NCBI GenBank assembly: GCA_029891345.1
Contig: CM056995.1
Span: 219,878,260-219,942,259 of the forward strand
DNA: 64,000 nt
Direction: 5' to 3'
From: Dryococelus australis
Lineage: Eukaryota > Arthropoda > Insecta > Phasmatodea > Phasmatidae
This document shows, piece after piece, positions 11,225 through 22,636 of this stretch (positions are counted from its first letter, which is position 1; each line of letters begins with the position of its first letter). The notes under the pieces are model-generated. The model had not been told where the DNA came from, did not search any database, and saw nothing but the letters and a program-made list of their open reading frames with translations. The position numbers and the translations under genes are program-made.

Positions 11225-11857
11225 TGTAGCGCCTCCCTTTCCTGTCCAATCCTAACTGCCTAACTGTTGTTCCCGTCTGGTGGCTGCACATTAGTCGTCT
11301 CAATATCTAGAACACTGTAGGAATGGGACACACTAAGGGGTGCGTAGTTGTCAGTGGTTACCCTAATGAGTAAGAATTCTTTATATAAAACACATTTATT
11401 ATAACGTTAAATAACATTTGCTGTAAGTAATACAATCAATATTACACTGAACAATATGCTTCAATTACTCTTAACTGAAGTGGTAATATTTGCAAGTACA
11501 AATGCCTAGAAATGAGTAGAAATCAAGGCCATATTCTTGATAGAAATGAATGATAATTTACTCAATTGATTAACGGGAACTGGAGAGCTGGCATGACACC
11601 TAACTGCCAAGCCGAACTTAAGCTCACCATATACTGAAGACTGATGCGTGGCCTGAGCTCCTCCAGGCCTAGAAATCGAGATGCCCTCGTCTTCGCTGTC
11701 GCGCTGACAACTTCACGCCTTTCTTCTTCGATCACACATGTCAGTCTTCGTTGGGGGTGGGGGTTGATGCAGCGCGCTCACTATTTATAATGGCTGACAG
11801 TGGGTCAATCGATGCGTGTTATGGCAACAGGAGTGCGGCGCCCTAGCGTCCGCCACA
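11225..11857 (-). repeat. 5' LTR with TATA box and poly(A) signal
   Basis: On the minus strand it starts TGTGGCGGACG and ends TACA. A TATA-like TTATAAATA lies near 11782-11790 and an AATAAA near 11395-11400, giving the normal U3-R-U5 order. It is about 633 bp; the partner LTR at 3361-4041 carries a ~48-base extra segment and scattered substitutions, so the insertion is not recent. Confidence 0.8.
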
Positions 11858-11981
11858 ACAGTGTGTTTATTCCATAGAACTCAGAAGTTAATGTCTGAAG
11901 CTAAAATAAAATTCATTTATTGACCATTATTCCGAATGAGAGGGCTTTCAAAAGTGCTCACTTTACCGTGAATAGCCTATA

Positions 11982-12580
11982 CCCATAAAACCCCATATGA
12001 TCGAGTGAAGTGGTATCAGGAACATAAAAAAAATTCAAGGCGTCCGAGCGCATCAATGTAGAAGTATTAACACAAAACAAACAGCCGTGTTCTCAACACA
12101 GCCATATGCCATATTTTTTTTCTTTTTTAAGTTTCCGAAGCATTATGTTTAGCCAATTAATAATATTTCTTTTTAAGTAAACTTATGAAAACAGAACCCA
12201 TTCGGCACACAATTTATGATTATTTATTGTTTTGCACACTTTGTTTAGAAATAAAAACTCATTATTTCATGTACAGGCTATATGAATTTATAAATCAAAA
12301 TTTTCATATGTTGAATTACCATCATTTCATCATTTCAAAAACTAATTGAAAATTAAACCTACTTACCTGGCTGCAGTTGGCAACATTGGAGCCAACACCA
12401 CCGAGCTTCATCCCCGCCCTGTTCATTGTTCAAGAGCCTGTCTGCCTACATAGAATATCAAGCTAGCTTTGTTCATGATTTATACTCGTGCACACCAAGT
12501 CACATTGTTACCATTGAGCTACCAATACACGTATCAAAGAGTGGAACAGAAAAGTTCCTTCGAAAGCATCAGCATCTAGC
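11982..12580. other. Non-coding, nothing recognised
   Basis: Between the MITE end and the second motif-rich block there is only AT-rich sequence with short random open frames. No repeat boundary or splice-flanked coding segment was found. Confidence 0.4.
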
Positions 12581-12599
12581 ATCGAAGCCGGAGCCGACC

Positions 12600-14340
12600 G
12601 GCCGCCATCTTGGATTTTTCCTGTTATCCCAAAAAATTCCCGTTTTTCCCAGAGCAGGAGGCCAGGATATGTGACCCTGGCTCAGGAGAGCAGGACTCAG
12701 GAGAGGTGGATTTGTGACCCCGGGTCAGGGCAAGTGGATAGGTGAGGACTCGGGACCTTTGATCTTTGACCCCAAAAATACAAAAAAAAAAAAAAAAAAA
12801 TTCTAAAAAGTAATAAAAATACACCAGAAATTCATTATTAAAATTATAAATTTGGTATTAAAATTTTGTTTTGAAAATTATTAGAAATTTTCTCAAACAC
12901 TATTTTTTTTTTATTCTAGTCCCCTAATGACAATTTTCCACGAACAATTTCCCTTTTATACCTAAAATTTTCCCCTTCTCCATTAATATGTTTCTTTTTT
13001 TCCTAAAACATTCCAAAAAAATCGCAACAAAAAAAATGCATGACAGCCACCAAGCACATTGCATTACTTGCTACTACCGCCATATTGGATGAAGGTGACC
13101 TTGACCCCATGATGTTGAATGACCTTTAAAACAAAAACTCAGGAAAAATTCATAAAAGTCAGCAAGCATATTACATTACAGACTACTACCCCCATATTTT
13201 ATGCAGGTGACCTTGACCACATGACCTTGAAAAACCTTGAAAACAGAAACTCGAGAAAAACTTCACAAAACTCAGCAAGCCTATTATTTTACAGACCGCA
13301 ACATCCATATTAGGTGTAGGTGACCTTGACATTGACCCCGTGATCTTTAATGACCTTAAAATTAAAAACTCGAGAAAAATGCATAAAAGTCAGCAGTCAT
13401 AATATATTACAGTCTACTACCGCCATACCTGGTGCATATGACCTTTATCTTGACTCCATTACCTTGAATGACCTTGAAAACAAAAACTCGAAAAAATGCA
13501 TAGAAGTCAGCAAGCATATTACGATACTGACTACTATCATATTGGGTGCAGGTGACCATTACAATGACCCCATGACCTAAAATGACTTTGAAAACAAAAA
13601 CTCGAGAAAAAATGAATAATAGCCAGCAGGCATATTATATTACTGACCACTACCTACATGTTGGATGCAGATAACTTCGACCTTGAAATTATGAATTTGA
13701 ATGACCTTGAAAATAAAAACTCTAGAATAATCTGTGAGTCAGCAAGCATATTATGTCACTGACTATTACCACCATTTTGGATGCAGGTGACCTTGACACC
13801 ATGACCTTGAATGGTCTTGAAAACATAAAGTCAAAAATGCATAAAAAATTTAAAATTTCTTATTAATTCCAAAAATTAATAAAAATGCATTAAAAAATGT
13901 TTCAACTTATTATTAAAAACTTACACACCATGCCCAGCAGACGACTGATTCCCTCGCCACCACTCCCCTCACCAATACTCATTCTATTGTATGCCACCAT
14001 CTTAGTTTTTCATCCACCATTTGTTTATATATTACTGGAGGCTGCCACCTTAGATTTCATATGTTTTCATCACCTAGGTGATGCTGCTAATGTATTCTCC
14101 CACCAGAGAGCAGCCATATGTTTTTATGTTTTTTTTTTCTAGTATAGGTTGCAATGCCGTCACCCTCCATGTTTTATTCTATTTTCAACGCAAATTGGAA
14201 TGGTAAATTTCTCAATTTTATCACCAAGCGAGCTGCCAACACTTATATTTATAAACATAAAAAACCTGAAATTTTCCACCTTATTACAAAAAGCTGTTTC
14301 AAATCAGTGGTATAGCTACATGCATGATGTGGGACTTTAA
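12600..14340. repeat. Motif-rich block with ~107-bp tandem repeats (copy 2)
   Basis: The block starts with CCGCCATCTTGG at 12603. Between about 13079 and 13830 seven diverged units of roughly 107 bp follow, each holding CCATATTGG-like, GCAGGTGACCTTGAC, ATGACCTTGAA, AAAACTCGAGAAAAA and AAGTCAGCAAGCATATTA words. The perfect word TGACCTTGA occurs at least eight times. The part after 13927 aligns with the copy at 6433-6745. The short open frames over the array are repeat artefacts. It lies downstream of a zinc-finger frame on the minus strand, as copy 1 does. Confidence 0.75.
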
Positions 14341-14615
14341 CTACATGCATAATTATAAAAATAAAAAAATTCTATTTTAAAGTTGTACAATTTTAAAAAG
14401 TATTTTTATTTAGTTATATAACTCTACATATAGTACGCTGGTACACCATACAATAATTTTTATTGCATTAATTTTATATTTACACCTTTTTAAATTTCAA
14501 ATATATTCTGGCAAATTACATAAACATGAAGTAAAACACAATTTTACTCACAGGCATCATTTTGTATTCAGTTAATTTAATACAGTTGCACATATCCTCG
14601 AAAAAATATTACTAT

Positions 14616-14638
14616 ATATATGTGTGTGTGTGCGTGTG

Positions 14639-14689
<51 letters not shown>

Positions 14690-14695
14690 ATGTCA
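14616..14695. repeat. (TG)n microsatellite
   Basis: About 75 bases of TG dinucleotides with a few GC interruptions. It makes two meaningless Val/Cys open frames on the plus strand. Confidence 0.95.
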
Positions 14696-14894
14696 ATATG
14701 TGCAACTTAGTTGTAGGTTACAGTCTTTTATGCATCTCGCTGTTCACACTCATGTTAAACTTGTGTGAAAATATCGTAACATTTATTACACCGACACACT
14801 GTGCAGGATGGGTTATGTAGGTAACTACACTTTCGAGGACATGTACCGAAGTTAAAACAAACCTACTTGCAGCAAACCTGGTACCGAGGTACTG

Positions 14895-15432
14895 ATGAGA
14901 AATGCACTTCACCTGTACAGGTCTTCGCATGTCAATGTAAACTGTTGGTACGGCTGGACTGCTTACCGCACCTCTCACACAAATATGACATCTGACAGTG
15001 ATTCTTGGCACAATGAATGCTTTCATGGCACCCTACACGAAAGCCGAAAGCAAATGTCGTATCACAAAAGTGACACTGATGACGACGCAATGGTTCAGGC
15101 AAAGACTTTGGCGGATCAGTTGGAGATGCAGGTGCTTGAGCTAAAGAAGCAGGTAACGTCGGCAAAGGTGTTCTAGGTACCTCAGCCGAATATTTCAATG
15201 GCCCTATTGAAGATTTCGTAGGCATAACAGCTGAAGATTTCAATTGTATTTTAGCAGCAGCTGTAGATGATCGTGCAGCACTGGTGGCAGTAGATGCTGG
15301 TAGTAATGTGGGTGTTACAGCTGAAGAAGTCGATGTAGCTAGTAAAACAGGAGTTATCTCACTCGAAGAAGAAATCGATAGCGAGAAACCATTGGCGGGC
15401 AGAATCCACTTCACTTTCACGTAACTGGCCAT
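14895..15432 (-). CDS. C2H2 zinc-finger frame with long Ala/Ser/Thr/Pro-rich leader
   Basis: A single open frame of about 166 codons begins with Met at 15432. Residues 1-115 are Ser/Thr/Ala/Pro-rich and probably disordered. Residues about 119-166 hold two zinc-finger-like units (CHFCDTTF...H...H and CERCGKQSSRTNSLH); the frame ends close after the second unit. The position relative to the CCGCCATCTTG/TGACCTTGA block is the same as for the zinc-finger/ATPase gene at 7501-8403, so this may be the N-terminus of a sister gene whose ATPase part was deleted. Sequence similarity of the fingers themselves is low. It could also be a decayed host zinc-finger exon. Confidence 0.45.
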
Positions 15433-15899
15433 AGATTACCTGGCTTAGAAGCTAGCCGAGACTATGTATCTTTCACAGAAGCTGCTGTCAAACTATGCCT
15501 CTCAGCCGACCCCCACCTGTTTAAAATATACGCTTATGGAAACCTTGTGACGTCATATTGATTTTGAACCAATCGTATTACACCATTAATACATTTTGCG
15601 GATACCGATTAGCCAGTCACCGAGTTGCCACGTGATTGCAGCTGACCAATCACGTGAAAGCACTGAGACATCATGTGCGGGACTCAGTCTGCAGAGTCCT
15701 GATTTAGTGAACTCTGTATCCTAGATTAGTATAAACTGAGTGTTCCCCAATACAGGAGGTCATAATTTTCTTCATGAAAATATTTCTTGTGCCAAATGTA
15801 AAATTAATATTTCAGTATATTAAGTCATATATTTTTGTAGCCGATTACATTTTTTTACACGCTGCGTGATTGTGTAGAACAAGAGACTAAAACATTGGT

Positions 15900-16770
15900 G
15901 TATAATTTTAAGAGAAGGGAACAGTAAATGTGAAAGCTTCTTACAAGAATGATGAAAGTATGACTGTGATGCAAAGGGAATTTCGGAATCATTACCAGTT
16001 GGGATATCGTGGTCGTGTTCTATCAACTTGTGCGATTACTACACGGGTGCATAATTTCGAAGAAAAGGGCACAGCTTTAAAGAAGAAGCCCCCAGCTGGT
16101 ATTCGAACGGCCCGTACACCAGCAAATATGTAGCTTAAACTTATATGAACAATTGTTGACTAAAGTGGACGAGGATGCCAATTTCATTAACAAACTTATG
16201 GATGCCAAATGACGCAGAGTTTTCACCTGAACATGTGTGTCAACAAACAGAATTTCTGTTACTGGGCACAGGAGCTTTGCCAGCATCCATTACACAGCAC
16301 CAAGGTTACTGTATGGTGTGCTGTGTCATCACATGGTGTTATAGGCCCTTTTATGACAATGAGATGAGCATTGTAACCACTGTCACATCTGATCGTTATA
16401 TCTCTATGCGAAAAATATTGTTTGTGCACACTATGCAAAATTTCGCACATCTGAATGTGGACAACTGTTGGTTTCGACAGTACAGAGCAACTGTGTATAC
16501 CACTCGACAATCAATGGCAGCTGTTTGACCATTGTTTGAATTGTGCGCCATTTTTCTCAATGGTGGCATCCGAGATCCCCAGGTTTATCTGCATGTGATT
16601 TCTTTCTGTGTGGACATCTTAAACACCAAGAGTACTGCACAAATCCTGCAACACTTTCTGAACTAAAAGCAAGGATTGAAAAGGAAATCACAGTAATTCC
16701 CCTATATATCACATGTTGAGTAATGCAGAATTTCCACCACAAATGGAGCAATTGGTACCGGAAAAGGGAT
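15900..16770 (+). pseudogene. Tc1/mariner-superfamily transposase relic
   Basis: The 5' part (15930-16130) encodes a helix-turn-helix-like DNA-binding segment (MQREFRNHYQLGYRG, then VHNFEEKGTALKKKPP). The 3' part carries WCYRPFYDNE-like sequence near 16335, a DNCWFRQYRATVYTTRQ segment near 16460, and after a frame change WHPRSP-like and CDFFLWGHLK-like words near 16570-16625. This is the order of DDE transposases common in insects. At least three frame changes and missing middle sequence make it dead. The terminal inverted repeats were not located. Confidence 0.65.
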
Positions 16771-17189
16771 ACAGCCTTCTAAATGTTACCCTCAAAACCT
16801 AAAATGAATATTGAGTGCATATTGACTATCAAAATTAACTGCATTAACATTTTATTACTAAACACATTTTCTAGCATGTTTGTTCGTACAGTGAACGTTG
16901 AGTGAAACTTTTCCATTTCCTTGTGTCGCTGTACAACTGGGTTTGTGATACAAAATCATTCCTTACCTAAAAATAAGGGTAAGCATGCTCTTCAATCTAC
17001 ACTATGTTCCACTTAGTAGATAACGACCTGGCAAGTGAAAAAGTCGCCTATGAACATTATCTTGTCTTTCTGCCTACGTCCACCTAAACTGAGAGACCTT
17101 TGCTGGCAATTTAACTAAAAGACAATAAGGAAGACAACTCATTTGATTTTCATTATTTCCCTTGATATGGGTACATATTATTACTATAC

Positions 17190-17400
17190 AGGTCAAACAA
17201 GGTGGCACACTCATAAACAAAATTGACACCATTTACAAGAGGATCAGGGTTTGATTCTTGGTCCAGCAATCCTAATTTTGGTTTGTCATGGTTTTTTGAA
17301 ATGACTGCATGTGAATTCTGGGATGGTTCCTTCCCTGTTAATGCTTGTCCAAGACACTTTTTGCAACTTTAATGCTAAGCCACAGTCAATTTTTAAAAAT
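17190..17400 (+). repeat. tRNA-derived SINE, diverged
   Basis: An internal box-B-like GGGTTTGATTCTTGG (17248-17262) is followed by the GGTTTGTCATGG and TTCTGGGATGGTTCCTT words (about 17278-17335) seen in insect tRNA-derived SINEs. The 5' tRNA part is weak and no target duplication was found. Confidence 0.5.
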
Positions 17401-17602
17401 CCATTCAAAACTTTGAATTGTTTCATATGGTTATACATTTACATGCCAATAAAAACACAAGTCGTTACTAGATGTGTGTTAAGTTTGCTGTCATAACAGC
17501 ATACTTACATGCCTACTGCACAGTTGAAATTCATTTTTGTGACTGAGCTACAGAATAAAACTATTTTGGATTTTTTTTTTTTTTTTTTTTGTTATTCTGC
17601 AG

Positions 17603-17863
17603 AAAGATCCAGACCGAGTGAGTGAAGATGTCCAGCCTGAACGTGAGAGTACGAGCCACCAGAAGACTAATGGGTCAGCAATTATCACTCCGCCGGAACG
17701 AGGGTCGGAACTTCCAGAATTTCCCAAATGCAAGGCCAAAAGGATAGGAATACGGGACCAAATAAGAAGAACTTCCAACATTGAAATATCATTTTACCAA
17801 AAGGATCAAAAGTATGAAATATGTCAGGAATTGGATCATAGAGGGATCGTTAAGTTTCAAAGA
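17603..17863 (+). CDS. cGMP-dependent protein kinase, pseudosubstrate-region exon (partial gene)
   Basis: A pyrimidine tract ending TTCTGCAG precedes the exon, and only one frame is open (KDPDRVSEDVQP...). The proposed donor after CAAAGA is GTAATA, giving an 87-codon exon in phase 0 that joins the next exon in frame. The first half is Ser/Glu/Pro-rich and the middle reads KCKAKRIGI, which matches the place and character of the PKG autoinhibitory segment (Lys/Arg then G-I/V). ISFYQKDQK follows, as in the stretch before the first nucleotide-binding domain. Similarity is short, so this is the least certain exon; an alternative donor (AAA|GTATGA) breaks the reading frame. The coiled-coil dimerisation exons expected upstream were not found. 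Confidence 0.5.
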
Positions 17864-18284
17864 GTAATACATTATAATCACAATACACTGCAATAATACA
17901 CGTTGTTTAGTGTATAAACCATGATTTTGGCCAGTGGCCCTCCCCAAGTGTCTGGCAAGGTGTGGAAAAGGGAGGGGGGCAAGTGGCGGTAAGTCTCATC
18001 CCTTGATTAAGATAATTTTAAAAACTCATAGCTTCATTTTGATCATTTTAACCATATACTTTTCACTTATCTGTAAGGATTATTCTCTCATTTCTTCACA
18101 TTCCATTACCCTGCAAGTAGGCAGTAATATTCAACTGACATCAATGTTCAAGTATTCAATTGTTGTGTGACATTAACTAAGGCAATAGTACCTCACCTAT
18201 CCTTATTCCTGAAAAATACCTGCTCGTGTCCCCTGCTCCTCTCCGTCGCATTCTTTCTTGGATCTCGGCGGCCATTCAATAGCC

Positions 18285-18299
18285 CCCCCCCCCCCCCCG
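18285..18299. repeat. Poly(C) tract
   Basis: A run of about 15 C ends in GG. Similar C runs occur at about 26138-26152 and 58501-58513. No function is implied. Confidence 0.9.
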
Positions 18300-18584
18300 G
18301 TCATACACTGACTAAGGACGCCCTAATCTCTTAATACTTTGCTTGCTTCGTGCTTGGTCAGCAAGAAACTTTGTGAGTTAGTATTCCAGGATCCGCACTG
18401 GAGTGAAGTGGTTGTACGAATTGAATAGTGTCTCTTAGTACTGGGCTCGCATCGCAAAGAGGCATACAGATTAATTTAAGAGTGCAGCAAGAAGATGCCA
18501 GAATATTACATCATTATTTCAGAAATGTGAAGATATAAATAGTAAGCACGCCAATTATCTTAATAATTTTATAAAGGCAAAAGT

Positions 18585-18925
18585 GTGTAGATTTGTTTGT
18601 TTGTTACTCAATTACATCATAACGGATCAATGGATCTGGATGAAATTTGGTACAGGGGTAGATTATATTCTATGTTAGCACACAGGGTACTTTTCTCCTG
18701 GAAAGCGAACAGTTTCTTAGAGAGTATATAAAATATGCCACCAACCATTTCAGTAGGCGCTGGTTGGTGGTCTGTTTTTTTTAATTCCGGGATGAAAGTA
18801 CTCTATGTGCTAATCCAAAATATTAGAGTAATAAAGAAGAACAATCAAGATAGAGCACTTGGTTATTATAATTAAGGTTTGAAATTTGCACGTGGATGGA
18901 GCCGTGGGTAACAGCAAGTATGTTT
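18585..18925 (+). repeat. Widespread insect repeat with GGAGCCGTGGGTAACAGC tail
   Basis: It starts GTTTGTTTGTTACTCAATTAC, continues GGATCTGGATGAAATTTGGTACA and ends GTGGATGGAGCCGTGGGTAACAGCAAG. This three-part signature recurs in many insect genomes as a short dispersed repeat. The class (Helitron-like or non-LTR derived) cannot be settled here. Confidence 0.5.
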
Positions 18926-21321
18926 TTATATTATCATATTTTATTAACAAAACTTGAAAATGTATATGTGTCGTTGAATTATGAATGTATGTATTTTTGG
19001 TTGCCTACTCTAAATATTACGAAAAAATAATTTAAATAAATACAATGGCAATAGATTGTGTTAACTATGTTTTATGTGTTTATAATGGCTATAGATATCT
19101 TAATGAAAATTCACATTCAGTGAATAGAGTAGAACTAACAGTACTCGATTATGTTTTCTGTACGGTATTATGTGAAGATTTTCTCTTAAAACGTGGGATC
19201 AACAGTACTTTTAATGCTGTACACTGAGATGTACCTTACAGTTTGCATCATCTATCATAAATGTGTGTAATTTCTAGACTTGACTATCAGTAGTCACGTC
19301 ATGTTAACAAGCTTACTTATTGGTTTTGGCACTATTAATTTAACAAACTAAACTAAAAATAATGTAAATTCATATGTTGGCACCCAGGCATATATTTTTA
19401 CTTACAACACCGCTTGTATTAAAATGTGTTGTTGCCCTTTTTTGTATTCAACACAGTTATAAGTACAAAATAAAGCATACACCTTAATTGAGGTACAGTA
19501 TACGCGCCGAGAAACAGAATTCATGAAGCTTTTAACTTAAGAACGCCATAGACATGCTTAAACAAAGCATCATTACCTCTTTTCCATTAGGAACTGAAAA
19601 TGTTTTTCATACCACAGACAGCCAGACAAGCGAAATGCTTTAAGCTATGAGACAGTGTTTTTGGTGATAAAAAGTACGAAGACAAATGCAATGCATATTG
19701 CAGTATAGTAGGAAATTGGACTGCAGTACAGATAGCGTGCGCTGTTGCCAGACTCTCTACCTCATTACAACGTTTAGAAGATAGTTTGGTTGAAATTCTG
19801 TGTGTGTAAATTAAACATTTTAAGAAATTTAAAACCTTTTACTATAGTACATTTAGGAATTTAAATGATTACTCAATTAAATATGTACGCATCTCTTATA
19901 AATCGTTTGTCACACACACATATATGTGTATGTATAAATAAACTGTATGTATACTATATATATATATACCAAGCCTGCAGCCACTGAGTTGAAATAAACT
20001 GTTTCTCAATGCATGAATTTTAAAGATTATTGTTTTTAAAAAAATTGTTCAATGCAGTTTTCTCAGAGAATACTGCCAGGTTTCGAACCATTGTATTGCT
20101 TCTTAATTATTTTGTAAGATTTACATTTTAATATTAATATTAGTAACGAGATATGTAACATAAGCATTGGCAAGATTTCTTAATGTGCTAGTATTCCTTA
20201 TGCCTTACGAAATATCACATCATAGAATAAGTTACTTTTTGTTTGGAACGGTTATCTCTAAAATTGATGCACTTAGAAGTAATTTCTTCAACACAGATAT
20301 GCCATTTAAACTCTGGGGCTGCAGACTTGGTACGCAGTGACTTATAGAGAACTTTTCACTACTGCTATAAAACTACTGAGCTCTTTAGAGTGTCATGACT
20401 TGCACAACAGTGCAAACAATACTTCGTTCATAAAAATTTTGTAATCACTATTCAATAGAAACAATTTCATTTAATGTCTATATCGTGTAGTTTTTGAGTA
20501 TAAATTGATTTTTACTTATAACGGAAATTGCTGTTTTACGAATGTATATGACACTGATTTTATGAGCTCCAAATCAATATTCCTTACATTTGGTTCATTA
20601 TAGACACAAAAGTGGTTTTAATAAAAAGTTCTATTACTTTATCCTAAAATAATTTTGCTGAAATCTATGACAAAAATTACTTTATTGAGGCACTTCGTGC
20701 TATTAGATGAGTAAAGGAATGTGTCTTCATGGCACGAGCCACAGATGACAGAGATCACTATGTGACAGTGTTGGTGACTTTGTAACACAGATTTTTTAAA
20801 ATCAATATTATTGAAATTTCCCTCCATTTACACCCTTGTTTTTTAATGGTAATTGGTTATATCGGCACCACTGAATATCTGAAATACCCGATTGAATTGA
20901 AGGGCATATGAATACTACTACACGACTGAGACAAATAACCCTCACAGGAGGGGTGTGAGCCTGGCGTTGGTGTCGCAGAATGGAGGGCAGACAGGCCGCA
21001 CGGAGGGAAATGTACAGCATCTAACGTAAGTTAATGTGACACTGTTGTGGTTCAGGTGGCAGTAATAGGCTTTCATGTACTGCCATATGTAATCAACATA
21101 CGTTTATACCCCAGTAATAATATATGCCGTATTATTACTATCGAATATTAAAACCTACTATAACACTGGCCCTAGAGATTTTTGTACGTTACTACAGTTT
21201 CATTATAAATAGTGGTGCAATTCAAATTGAAAAGGTAATCTTGTTATTACAATGCTTACAGTTACGGCTTACAGTTTCAAAAATAGGCTAATGCCATTAT
21301 GGACTTTTATGTTCTTCATGA
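18926..21321. other. Intron sequence, no gene recognised
   Basis: This is part of the first visible kinase intron (17864-27680). It is AT-rich with short random open frames and a small (TA)n run near 19955. No splice-flanked coding segment was recognised. Confidence 0.5.
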
Positions 21322-21752
21322 TATAGGCTGTTCGCGGTTAAATGAGCACTTTTGAAAGCCCTGCTTAAGATCTGCTTGTATGCACGTTATGTATTCTTCC
21401 GCCCTATGTAAAATTAACATTGCCGGGGGCTCAGCACTTCATTCATGCGTCGGTCAAGGGAAACTGTAAAATTATTAGGAGAGTAAATATTTAAAAAATT
21501 TGCTCATTTTTACACTTATAAGCATTAAAAAATCAGAAAGAGAAAAAAATAATTTAAGTTGTCACAAAAGGTTACCTAACACTTTTTATTTAACGTTAAA
21601 TTATGGAACTACTTTTCCTCCATCGTTACCAACGTTTGTGGGCGCAAGTCACTGAGTGCGCTCGTTATAATATATGCAGCGAGGGGCAATGACTTTTTTC
21701 TAAGGTCGATTTCAAAAGAGCAAAAGAGCTCACTTTATCGCGAACAGCCTTT
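21322..21752 (+). mobile_element. MITE copy 2, 430-bp subfamily
   Basis: The left end TATAGGCTGTTCGCGG with GTGAGCACTTTTGAAAG-like continuation is mirrored by the right end (CTCACTTTATCGCGAACAGCCT). The interior carries CACTGAGTGCGC and aligns, inverted, with the copy at 22637-23066. It has the same terminal words as the shorter 240-bp copies but a different core. Confidence 0.8.
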
Positions 21753-22636
21753 AGGAGGGAGACTTGGTATGACTTCCTCCTGCATCCATTTAGAAAAATT
21801 TCCGAACTTCGTCTCATCGTGATAATCTCCACTTTTCATCTTAGTCTTGAAGATTAAGCACGCACCTGGATCCAACCTTTGCTCAGAGCCTGCATGCAAA
21901 ATTATCCAGCTATGGCCCGCACTGTCCTTGAGTATGCCTAGCATTCCGGTAGCTTGCCGTATTTTACTCACTGTACACGTAGGATGGATCTAAGTTTAAT
22001 CTAAACACACAACAGTTCTTTATTGACCCCGGCTTCGTTATTCCTCTTCATTGCTTTAAGTACCATCCCTTCCAAGCTACAATGTAATTTCTTTCCATCA
22101 GTATTTATCAATATTTTCCTTTCATTTCTGCACTTCTTGAGTCTAACCCCCATTTTTTTTTTATTTTTTTTTTTTGAGTAATTGTATCATAGATTCTTTT
22201 TTCCCAGGAAAATTTATGATTATTTTCAGTACCTAGGTACCTGCAGAAATGTTTCAAGAGTAGGAAGCTCTTTATTTTTTACTGTATAAAATTTTGTACA
22301 GTACCTAAACCGAATCATACCACGATCAAAGTCATCAGTGCATATATTCTTCAGACTTGGTTTCAGTTTCTTTCCAGGTGTCTATATTTTCCCGCCACTT
22401 GCATCAGCTAATTGTGATTCTTTTCGAATTCTGGAAATTTTTTTTTCAAGACAGCAGCTGCTGCACTTAATAGACACTTGCAAGTGGATAAAGCAAGGTT
22501 CTCGAAAAAATTTCTTCGCCAAAAGGGGTAATTACATGTATAATTGCGTCCCTACACTGGCTATGTATGGTTTCATATTATTCTTCGTTTTAGAGTTCTT
22601 TTTTATTAAATTGTACGATTGCACGCAGCACGGCAG

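Larger units (their letters stand above)
3361..11857 (-). mobile_element. Full-length LTR element with Env and zinc-finger/ATPase cargo
   Basis: Two related terminal repeats (681 and 633 bp) bound the element. A 4-bp duplication ACAG flanks it (3357-3360 and 11858-11861), and the intact paralogous MITE at 25287-25526 shows the empty target. Read on the minus strand, the 5' LTR is followed by a tRNA-complementary primer site and the 3' LTR is preceded by a purine tract, so the order is authentic. The 7.2-kb interior has no recognisable gag, protease, reverse transcriptase or integrase. It holds an Env-like frame next to the primer site, then tandem repeats, a C2H2/packaging-ATPase gene, an acidic frame and motif-rich non-coding DNA. 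The simplest reading is a retrotransposon that lost gag-pol and either captured or received a second, DNA-virus-like element. Confidence 0.8.
3241..11981. mobile_element. MITE copy 1 (TATAGGC family), split by an LTR element
   Basis: The left end at 3241 reads TATAGGCCGTTCACG and the right end at 11981 is its near reverse complement. Without the LTR insertion the MITE would be about 240 bp (3241-3360 plus 11862-11981). It aligns along its whole length, in reverse orientation, with the uninterrupted copy at 25287-25526. The TATA ends fit a Tc1/mariner-type TA target; the family has at least three more copies in this window. Confidence 0.85.

Noticed and set aside
14562..14820. Open frames rich in Val/Cys over the TG repeat
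   Set aside because: They are translations of a (TG)n microsatellite.
14895..15176. Plus-strand open frame of 93 codons
   Set aside because: Shadow of the minus-strand zinc-finger frame, which has paired Cys and His.
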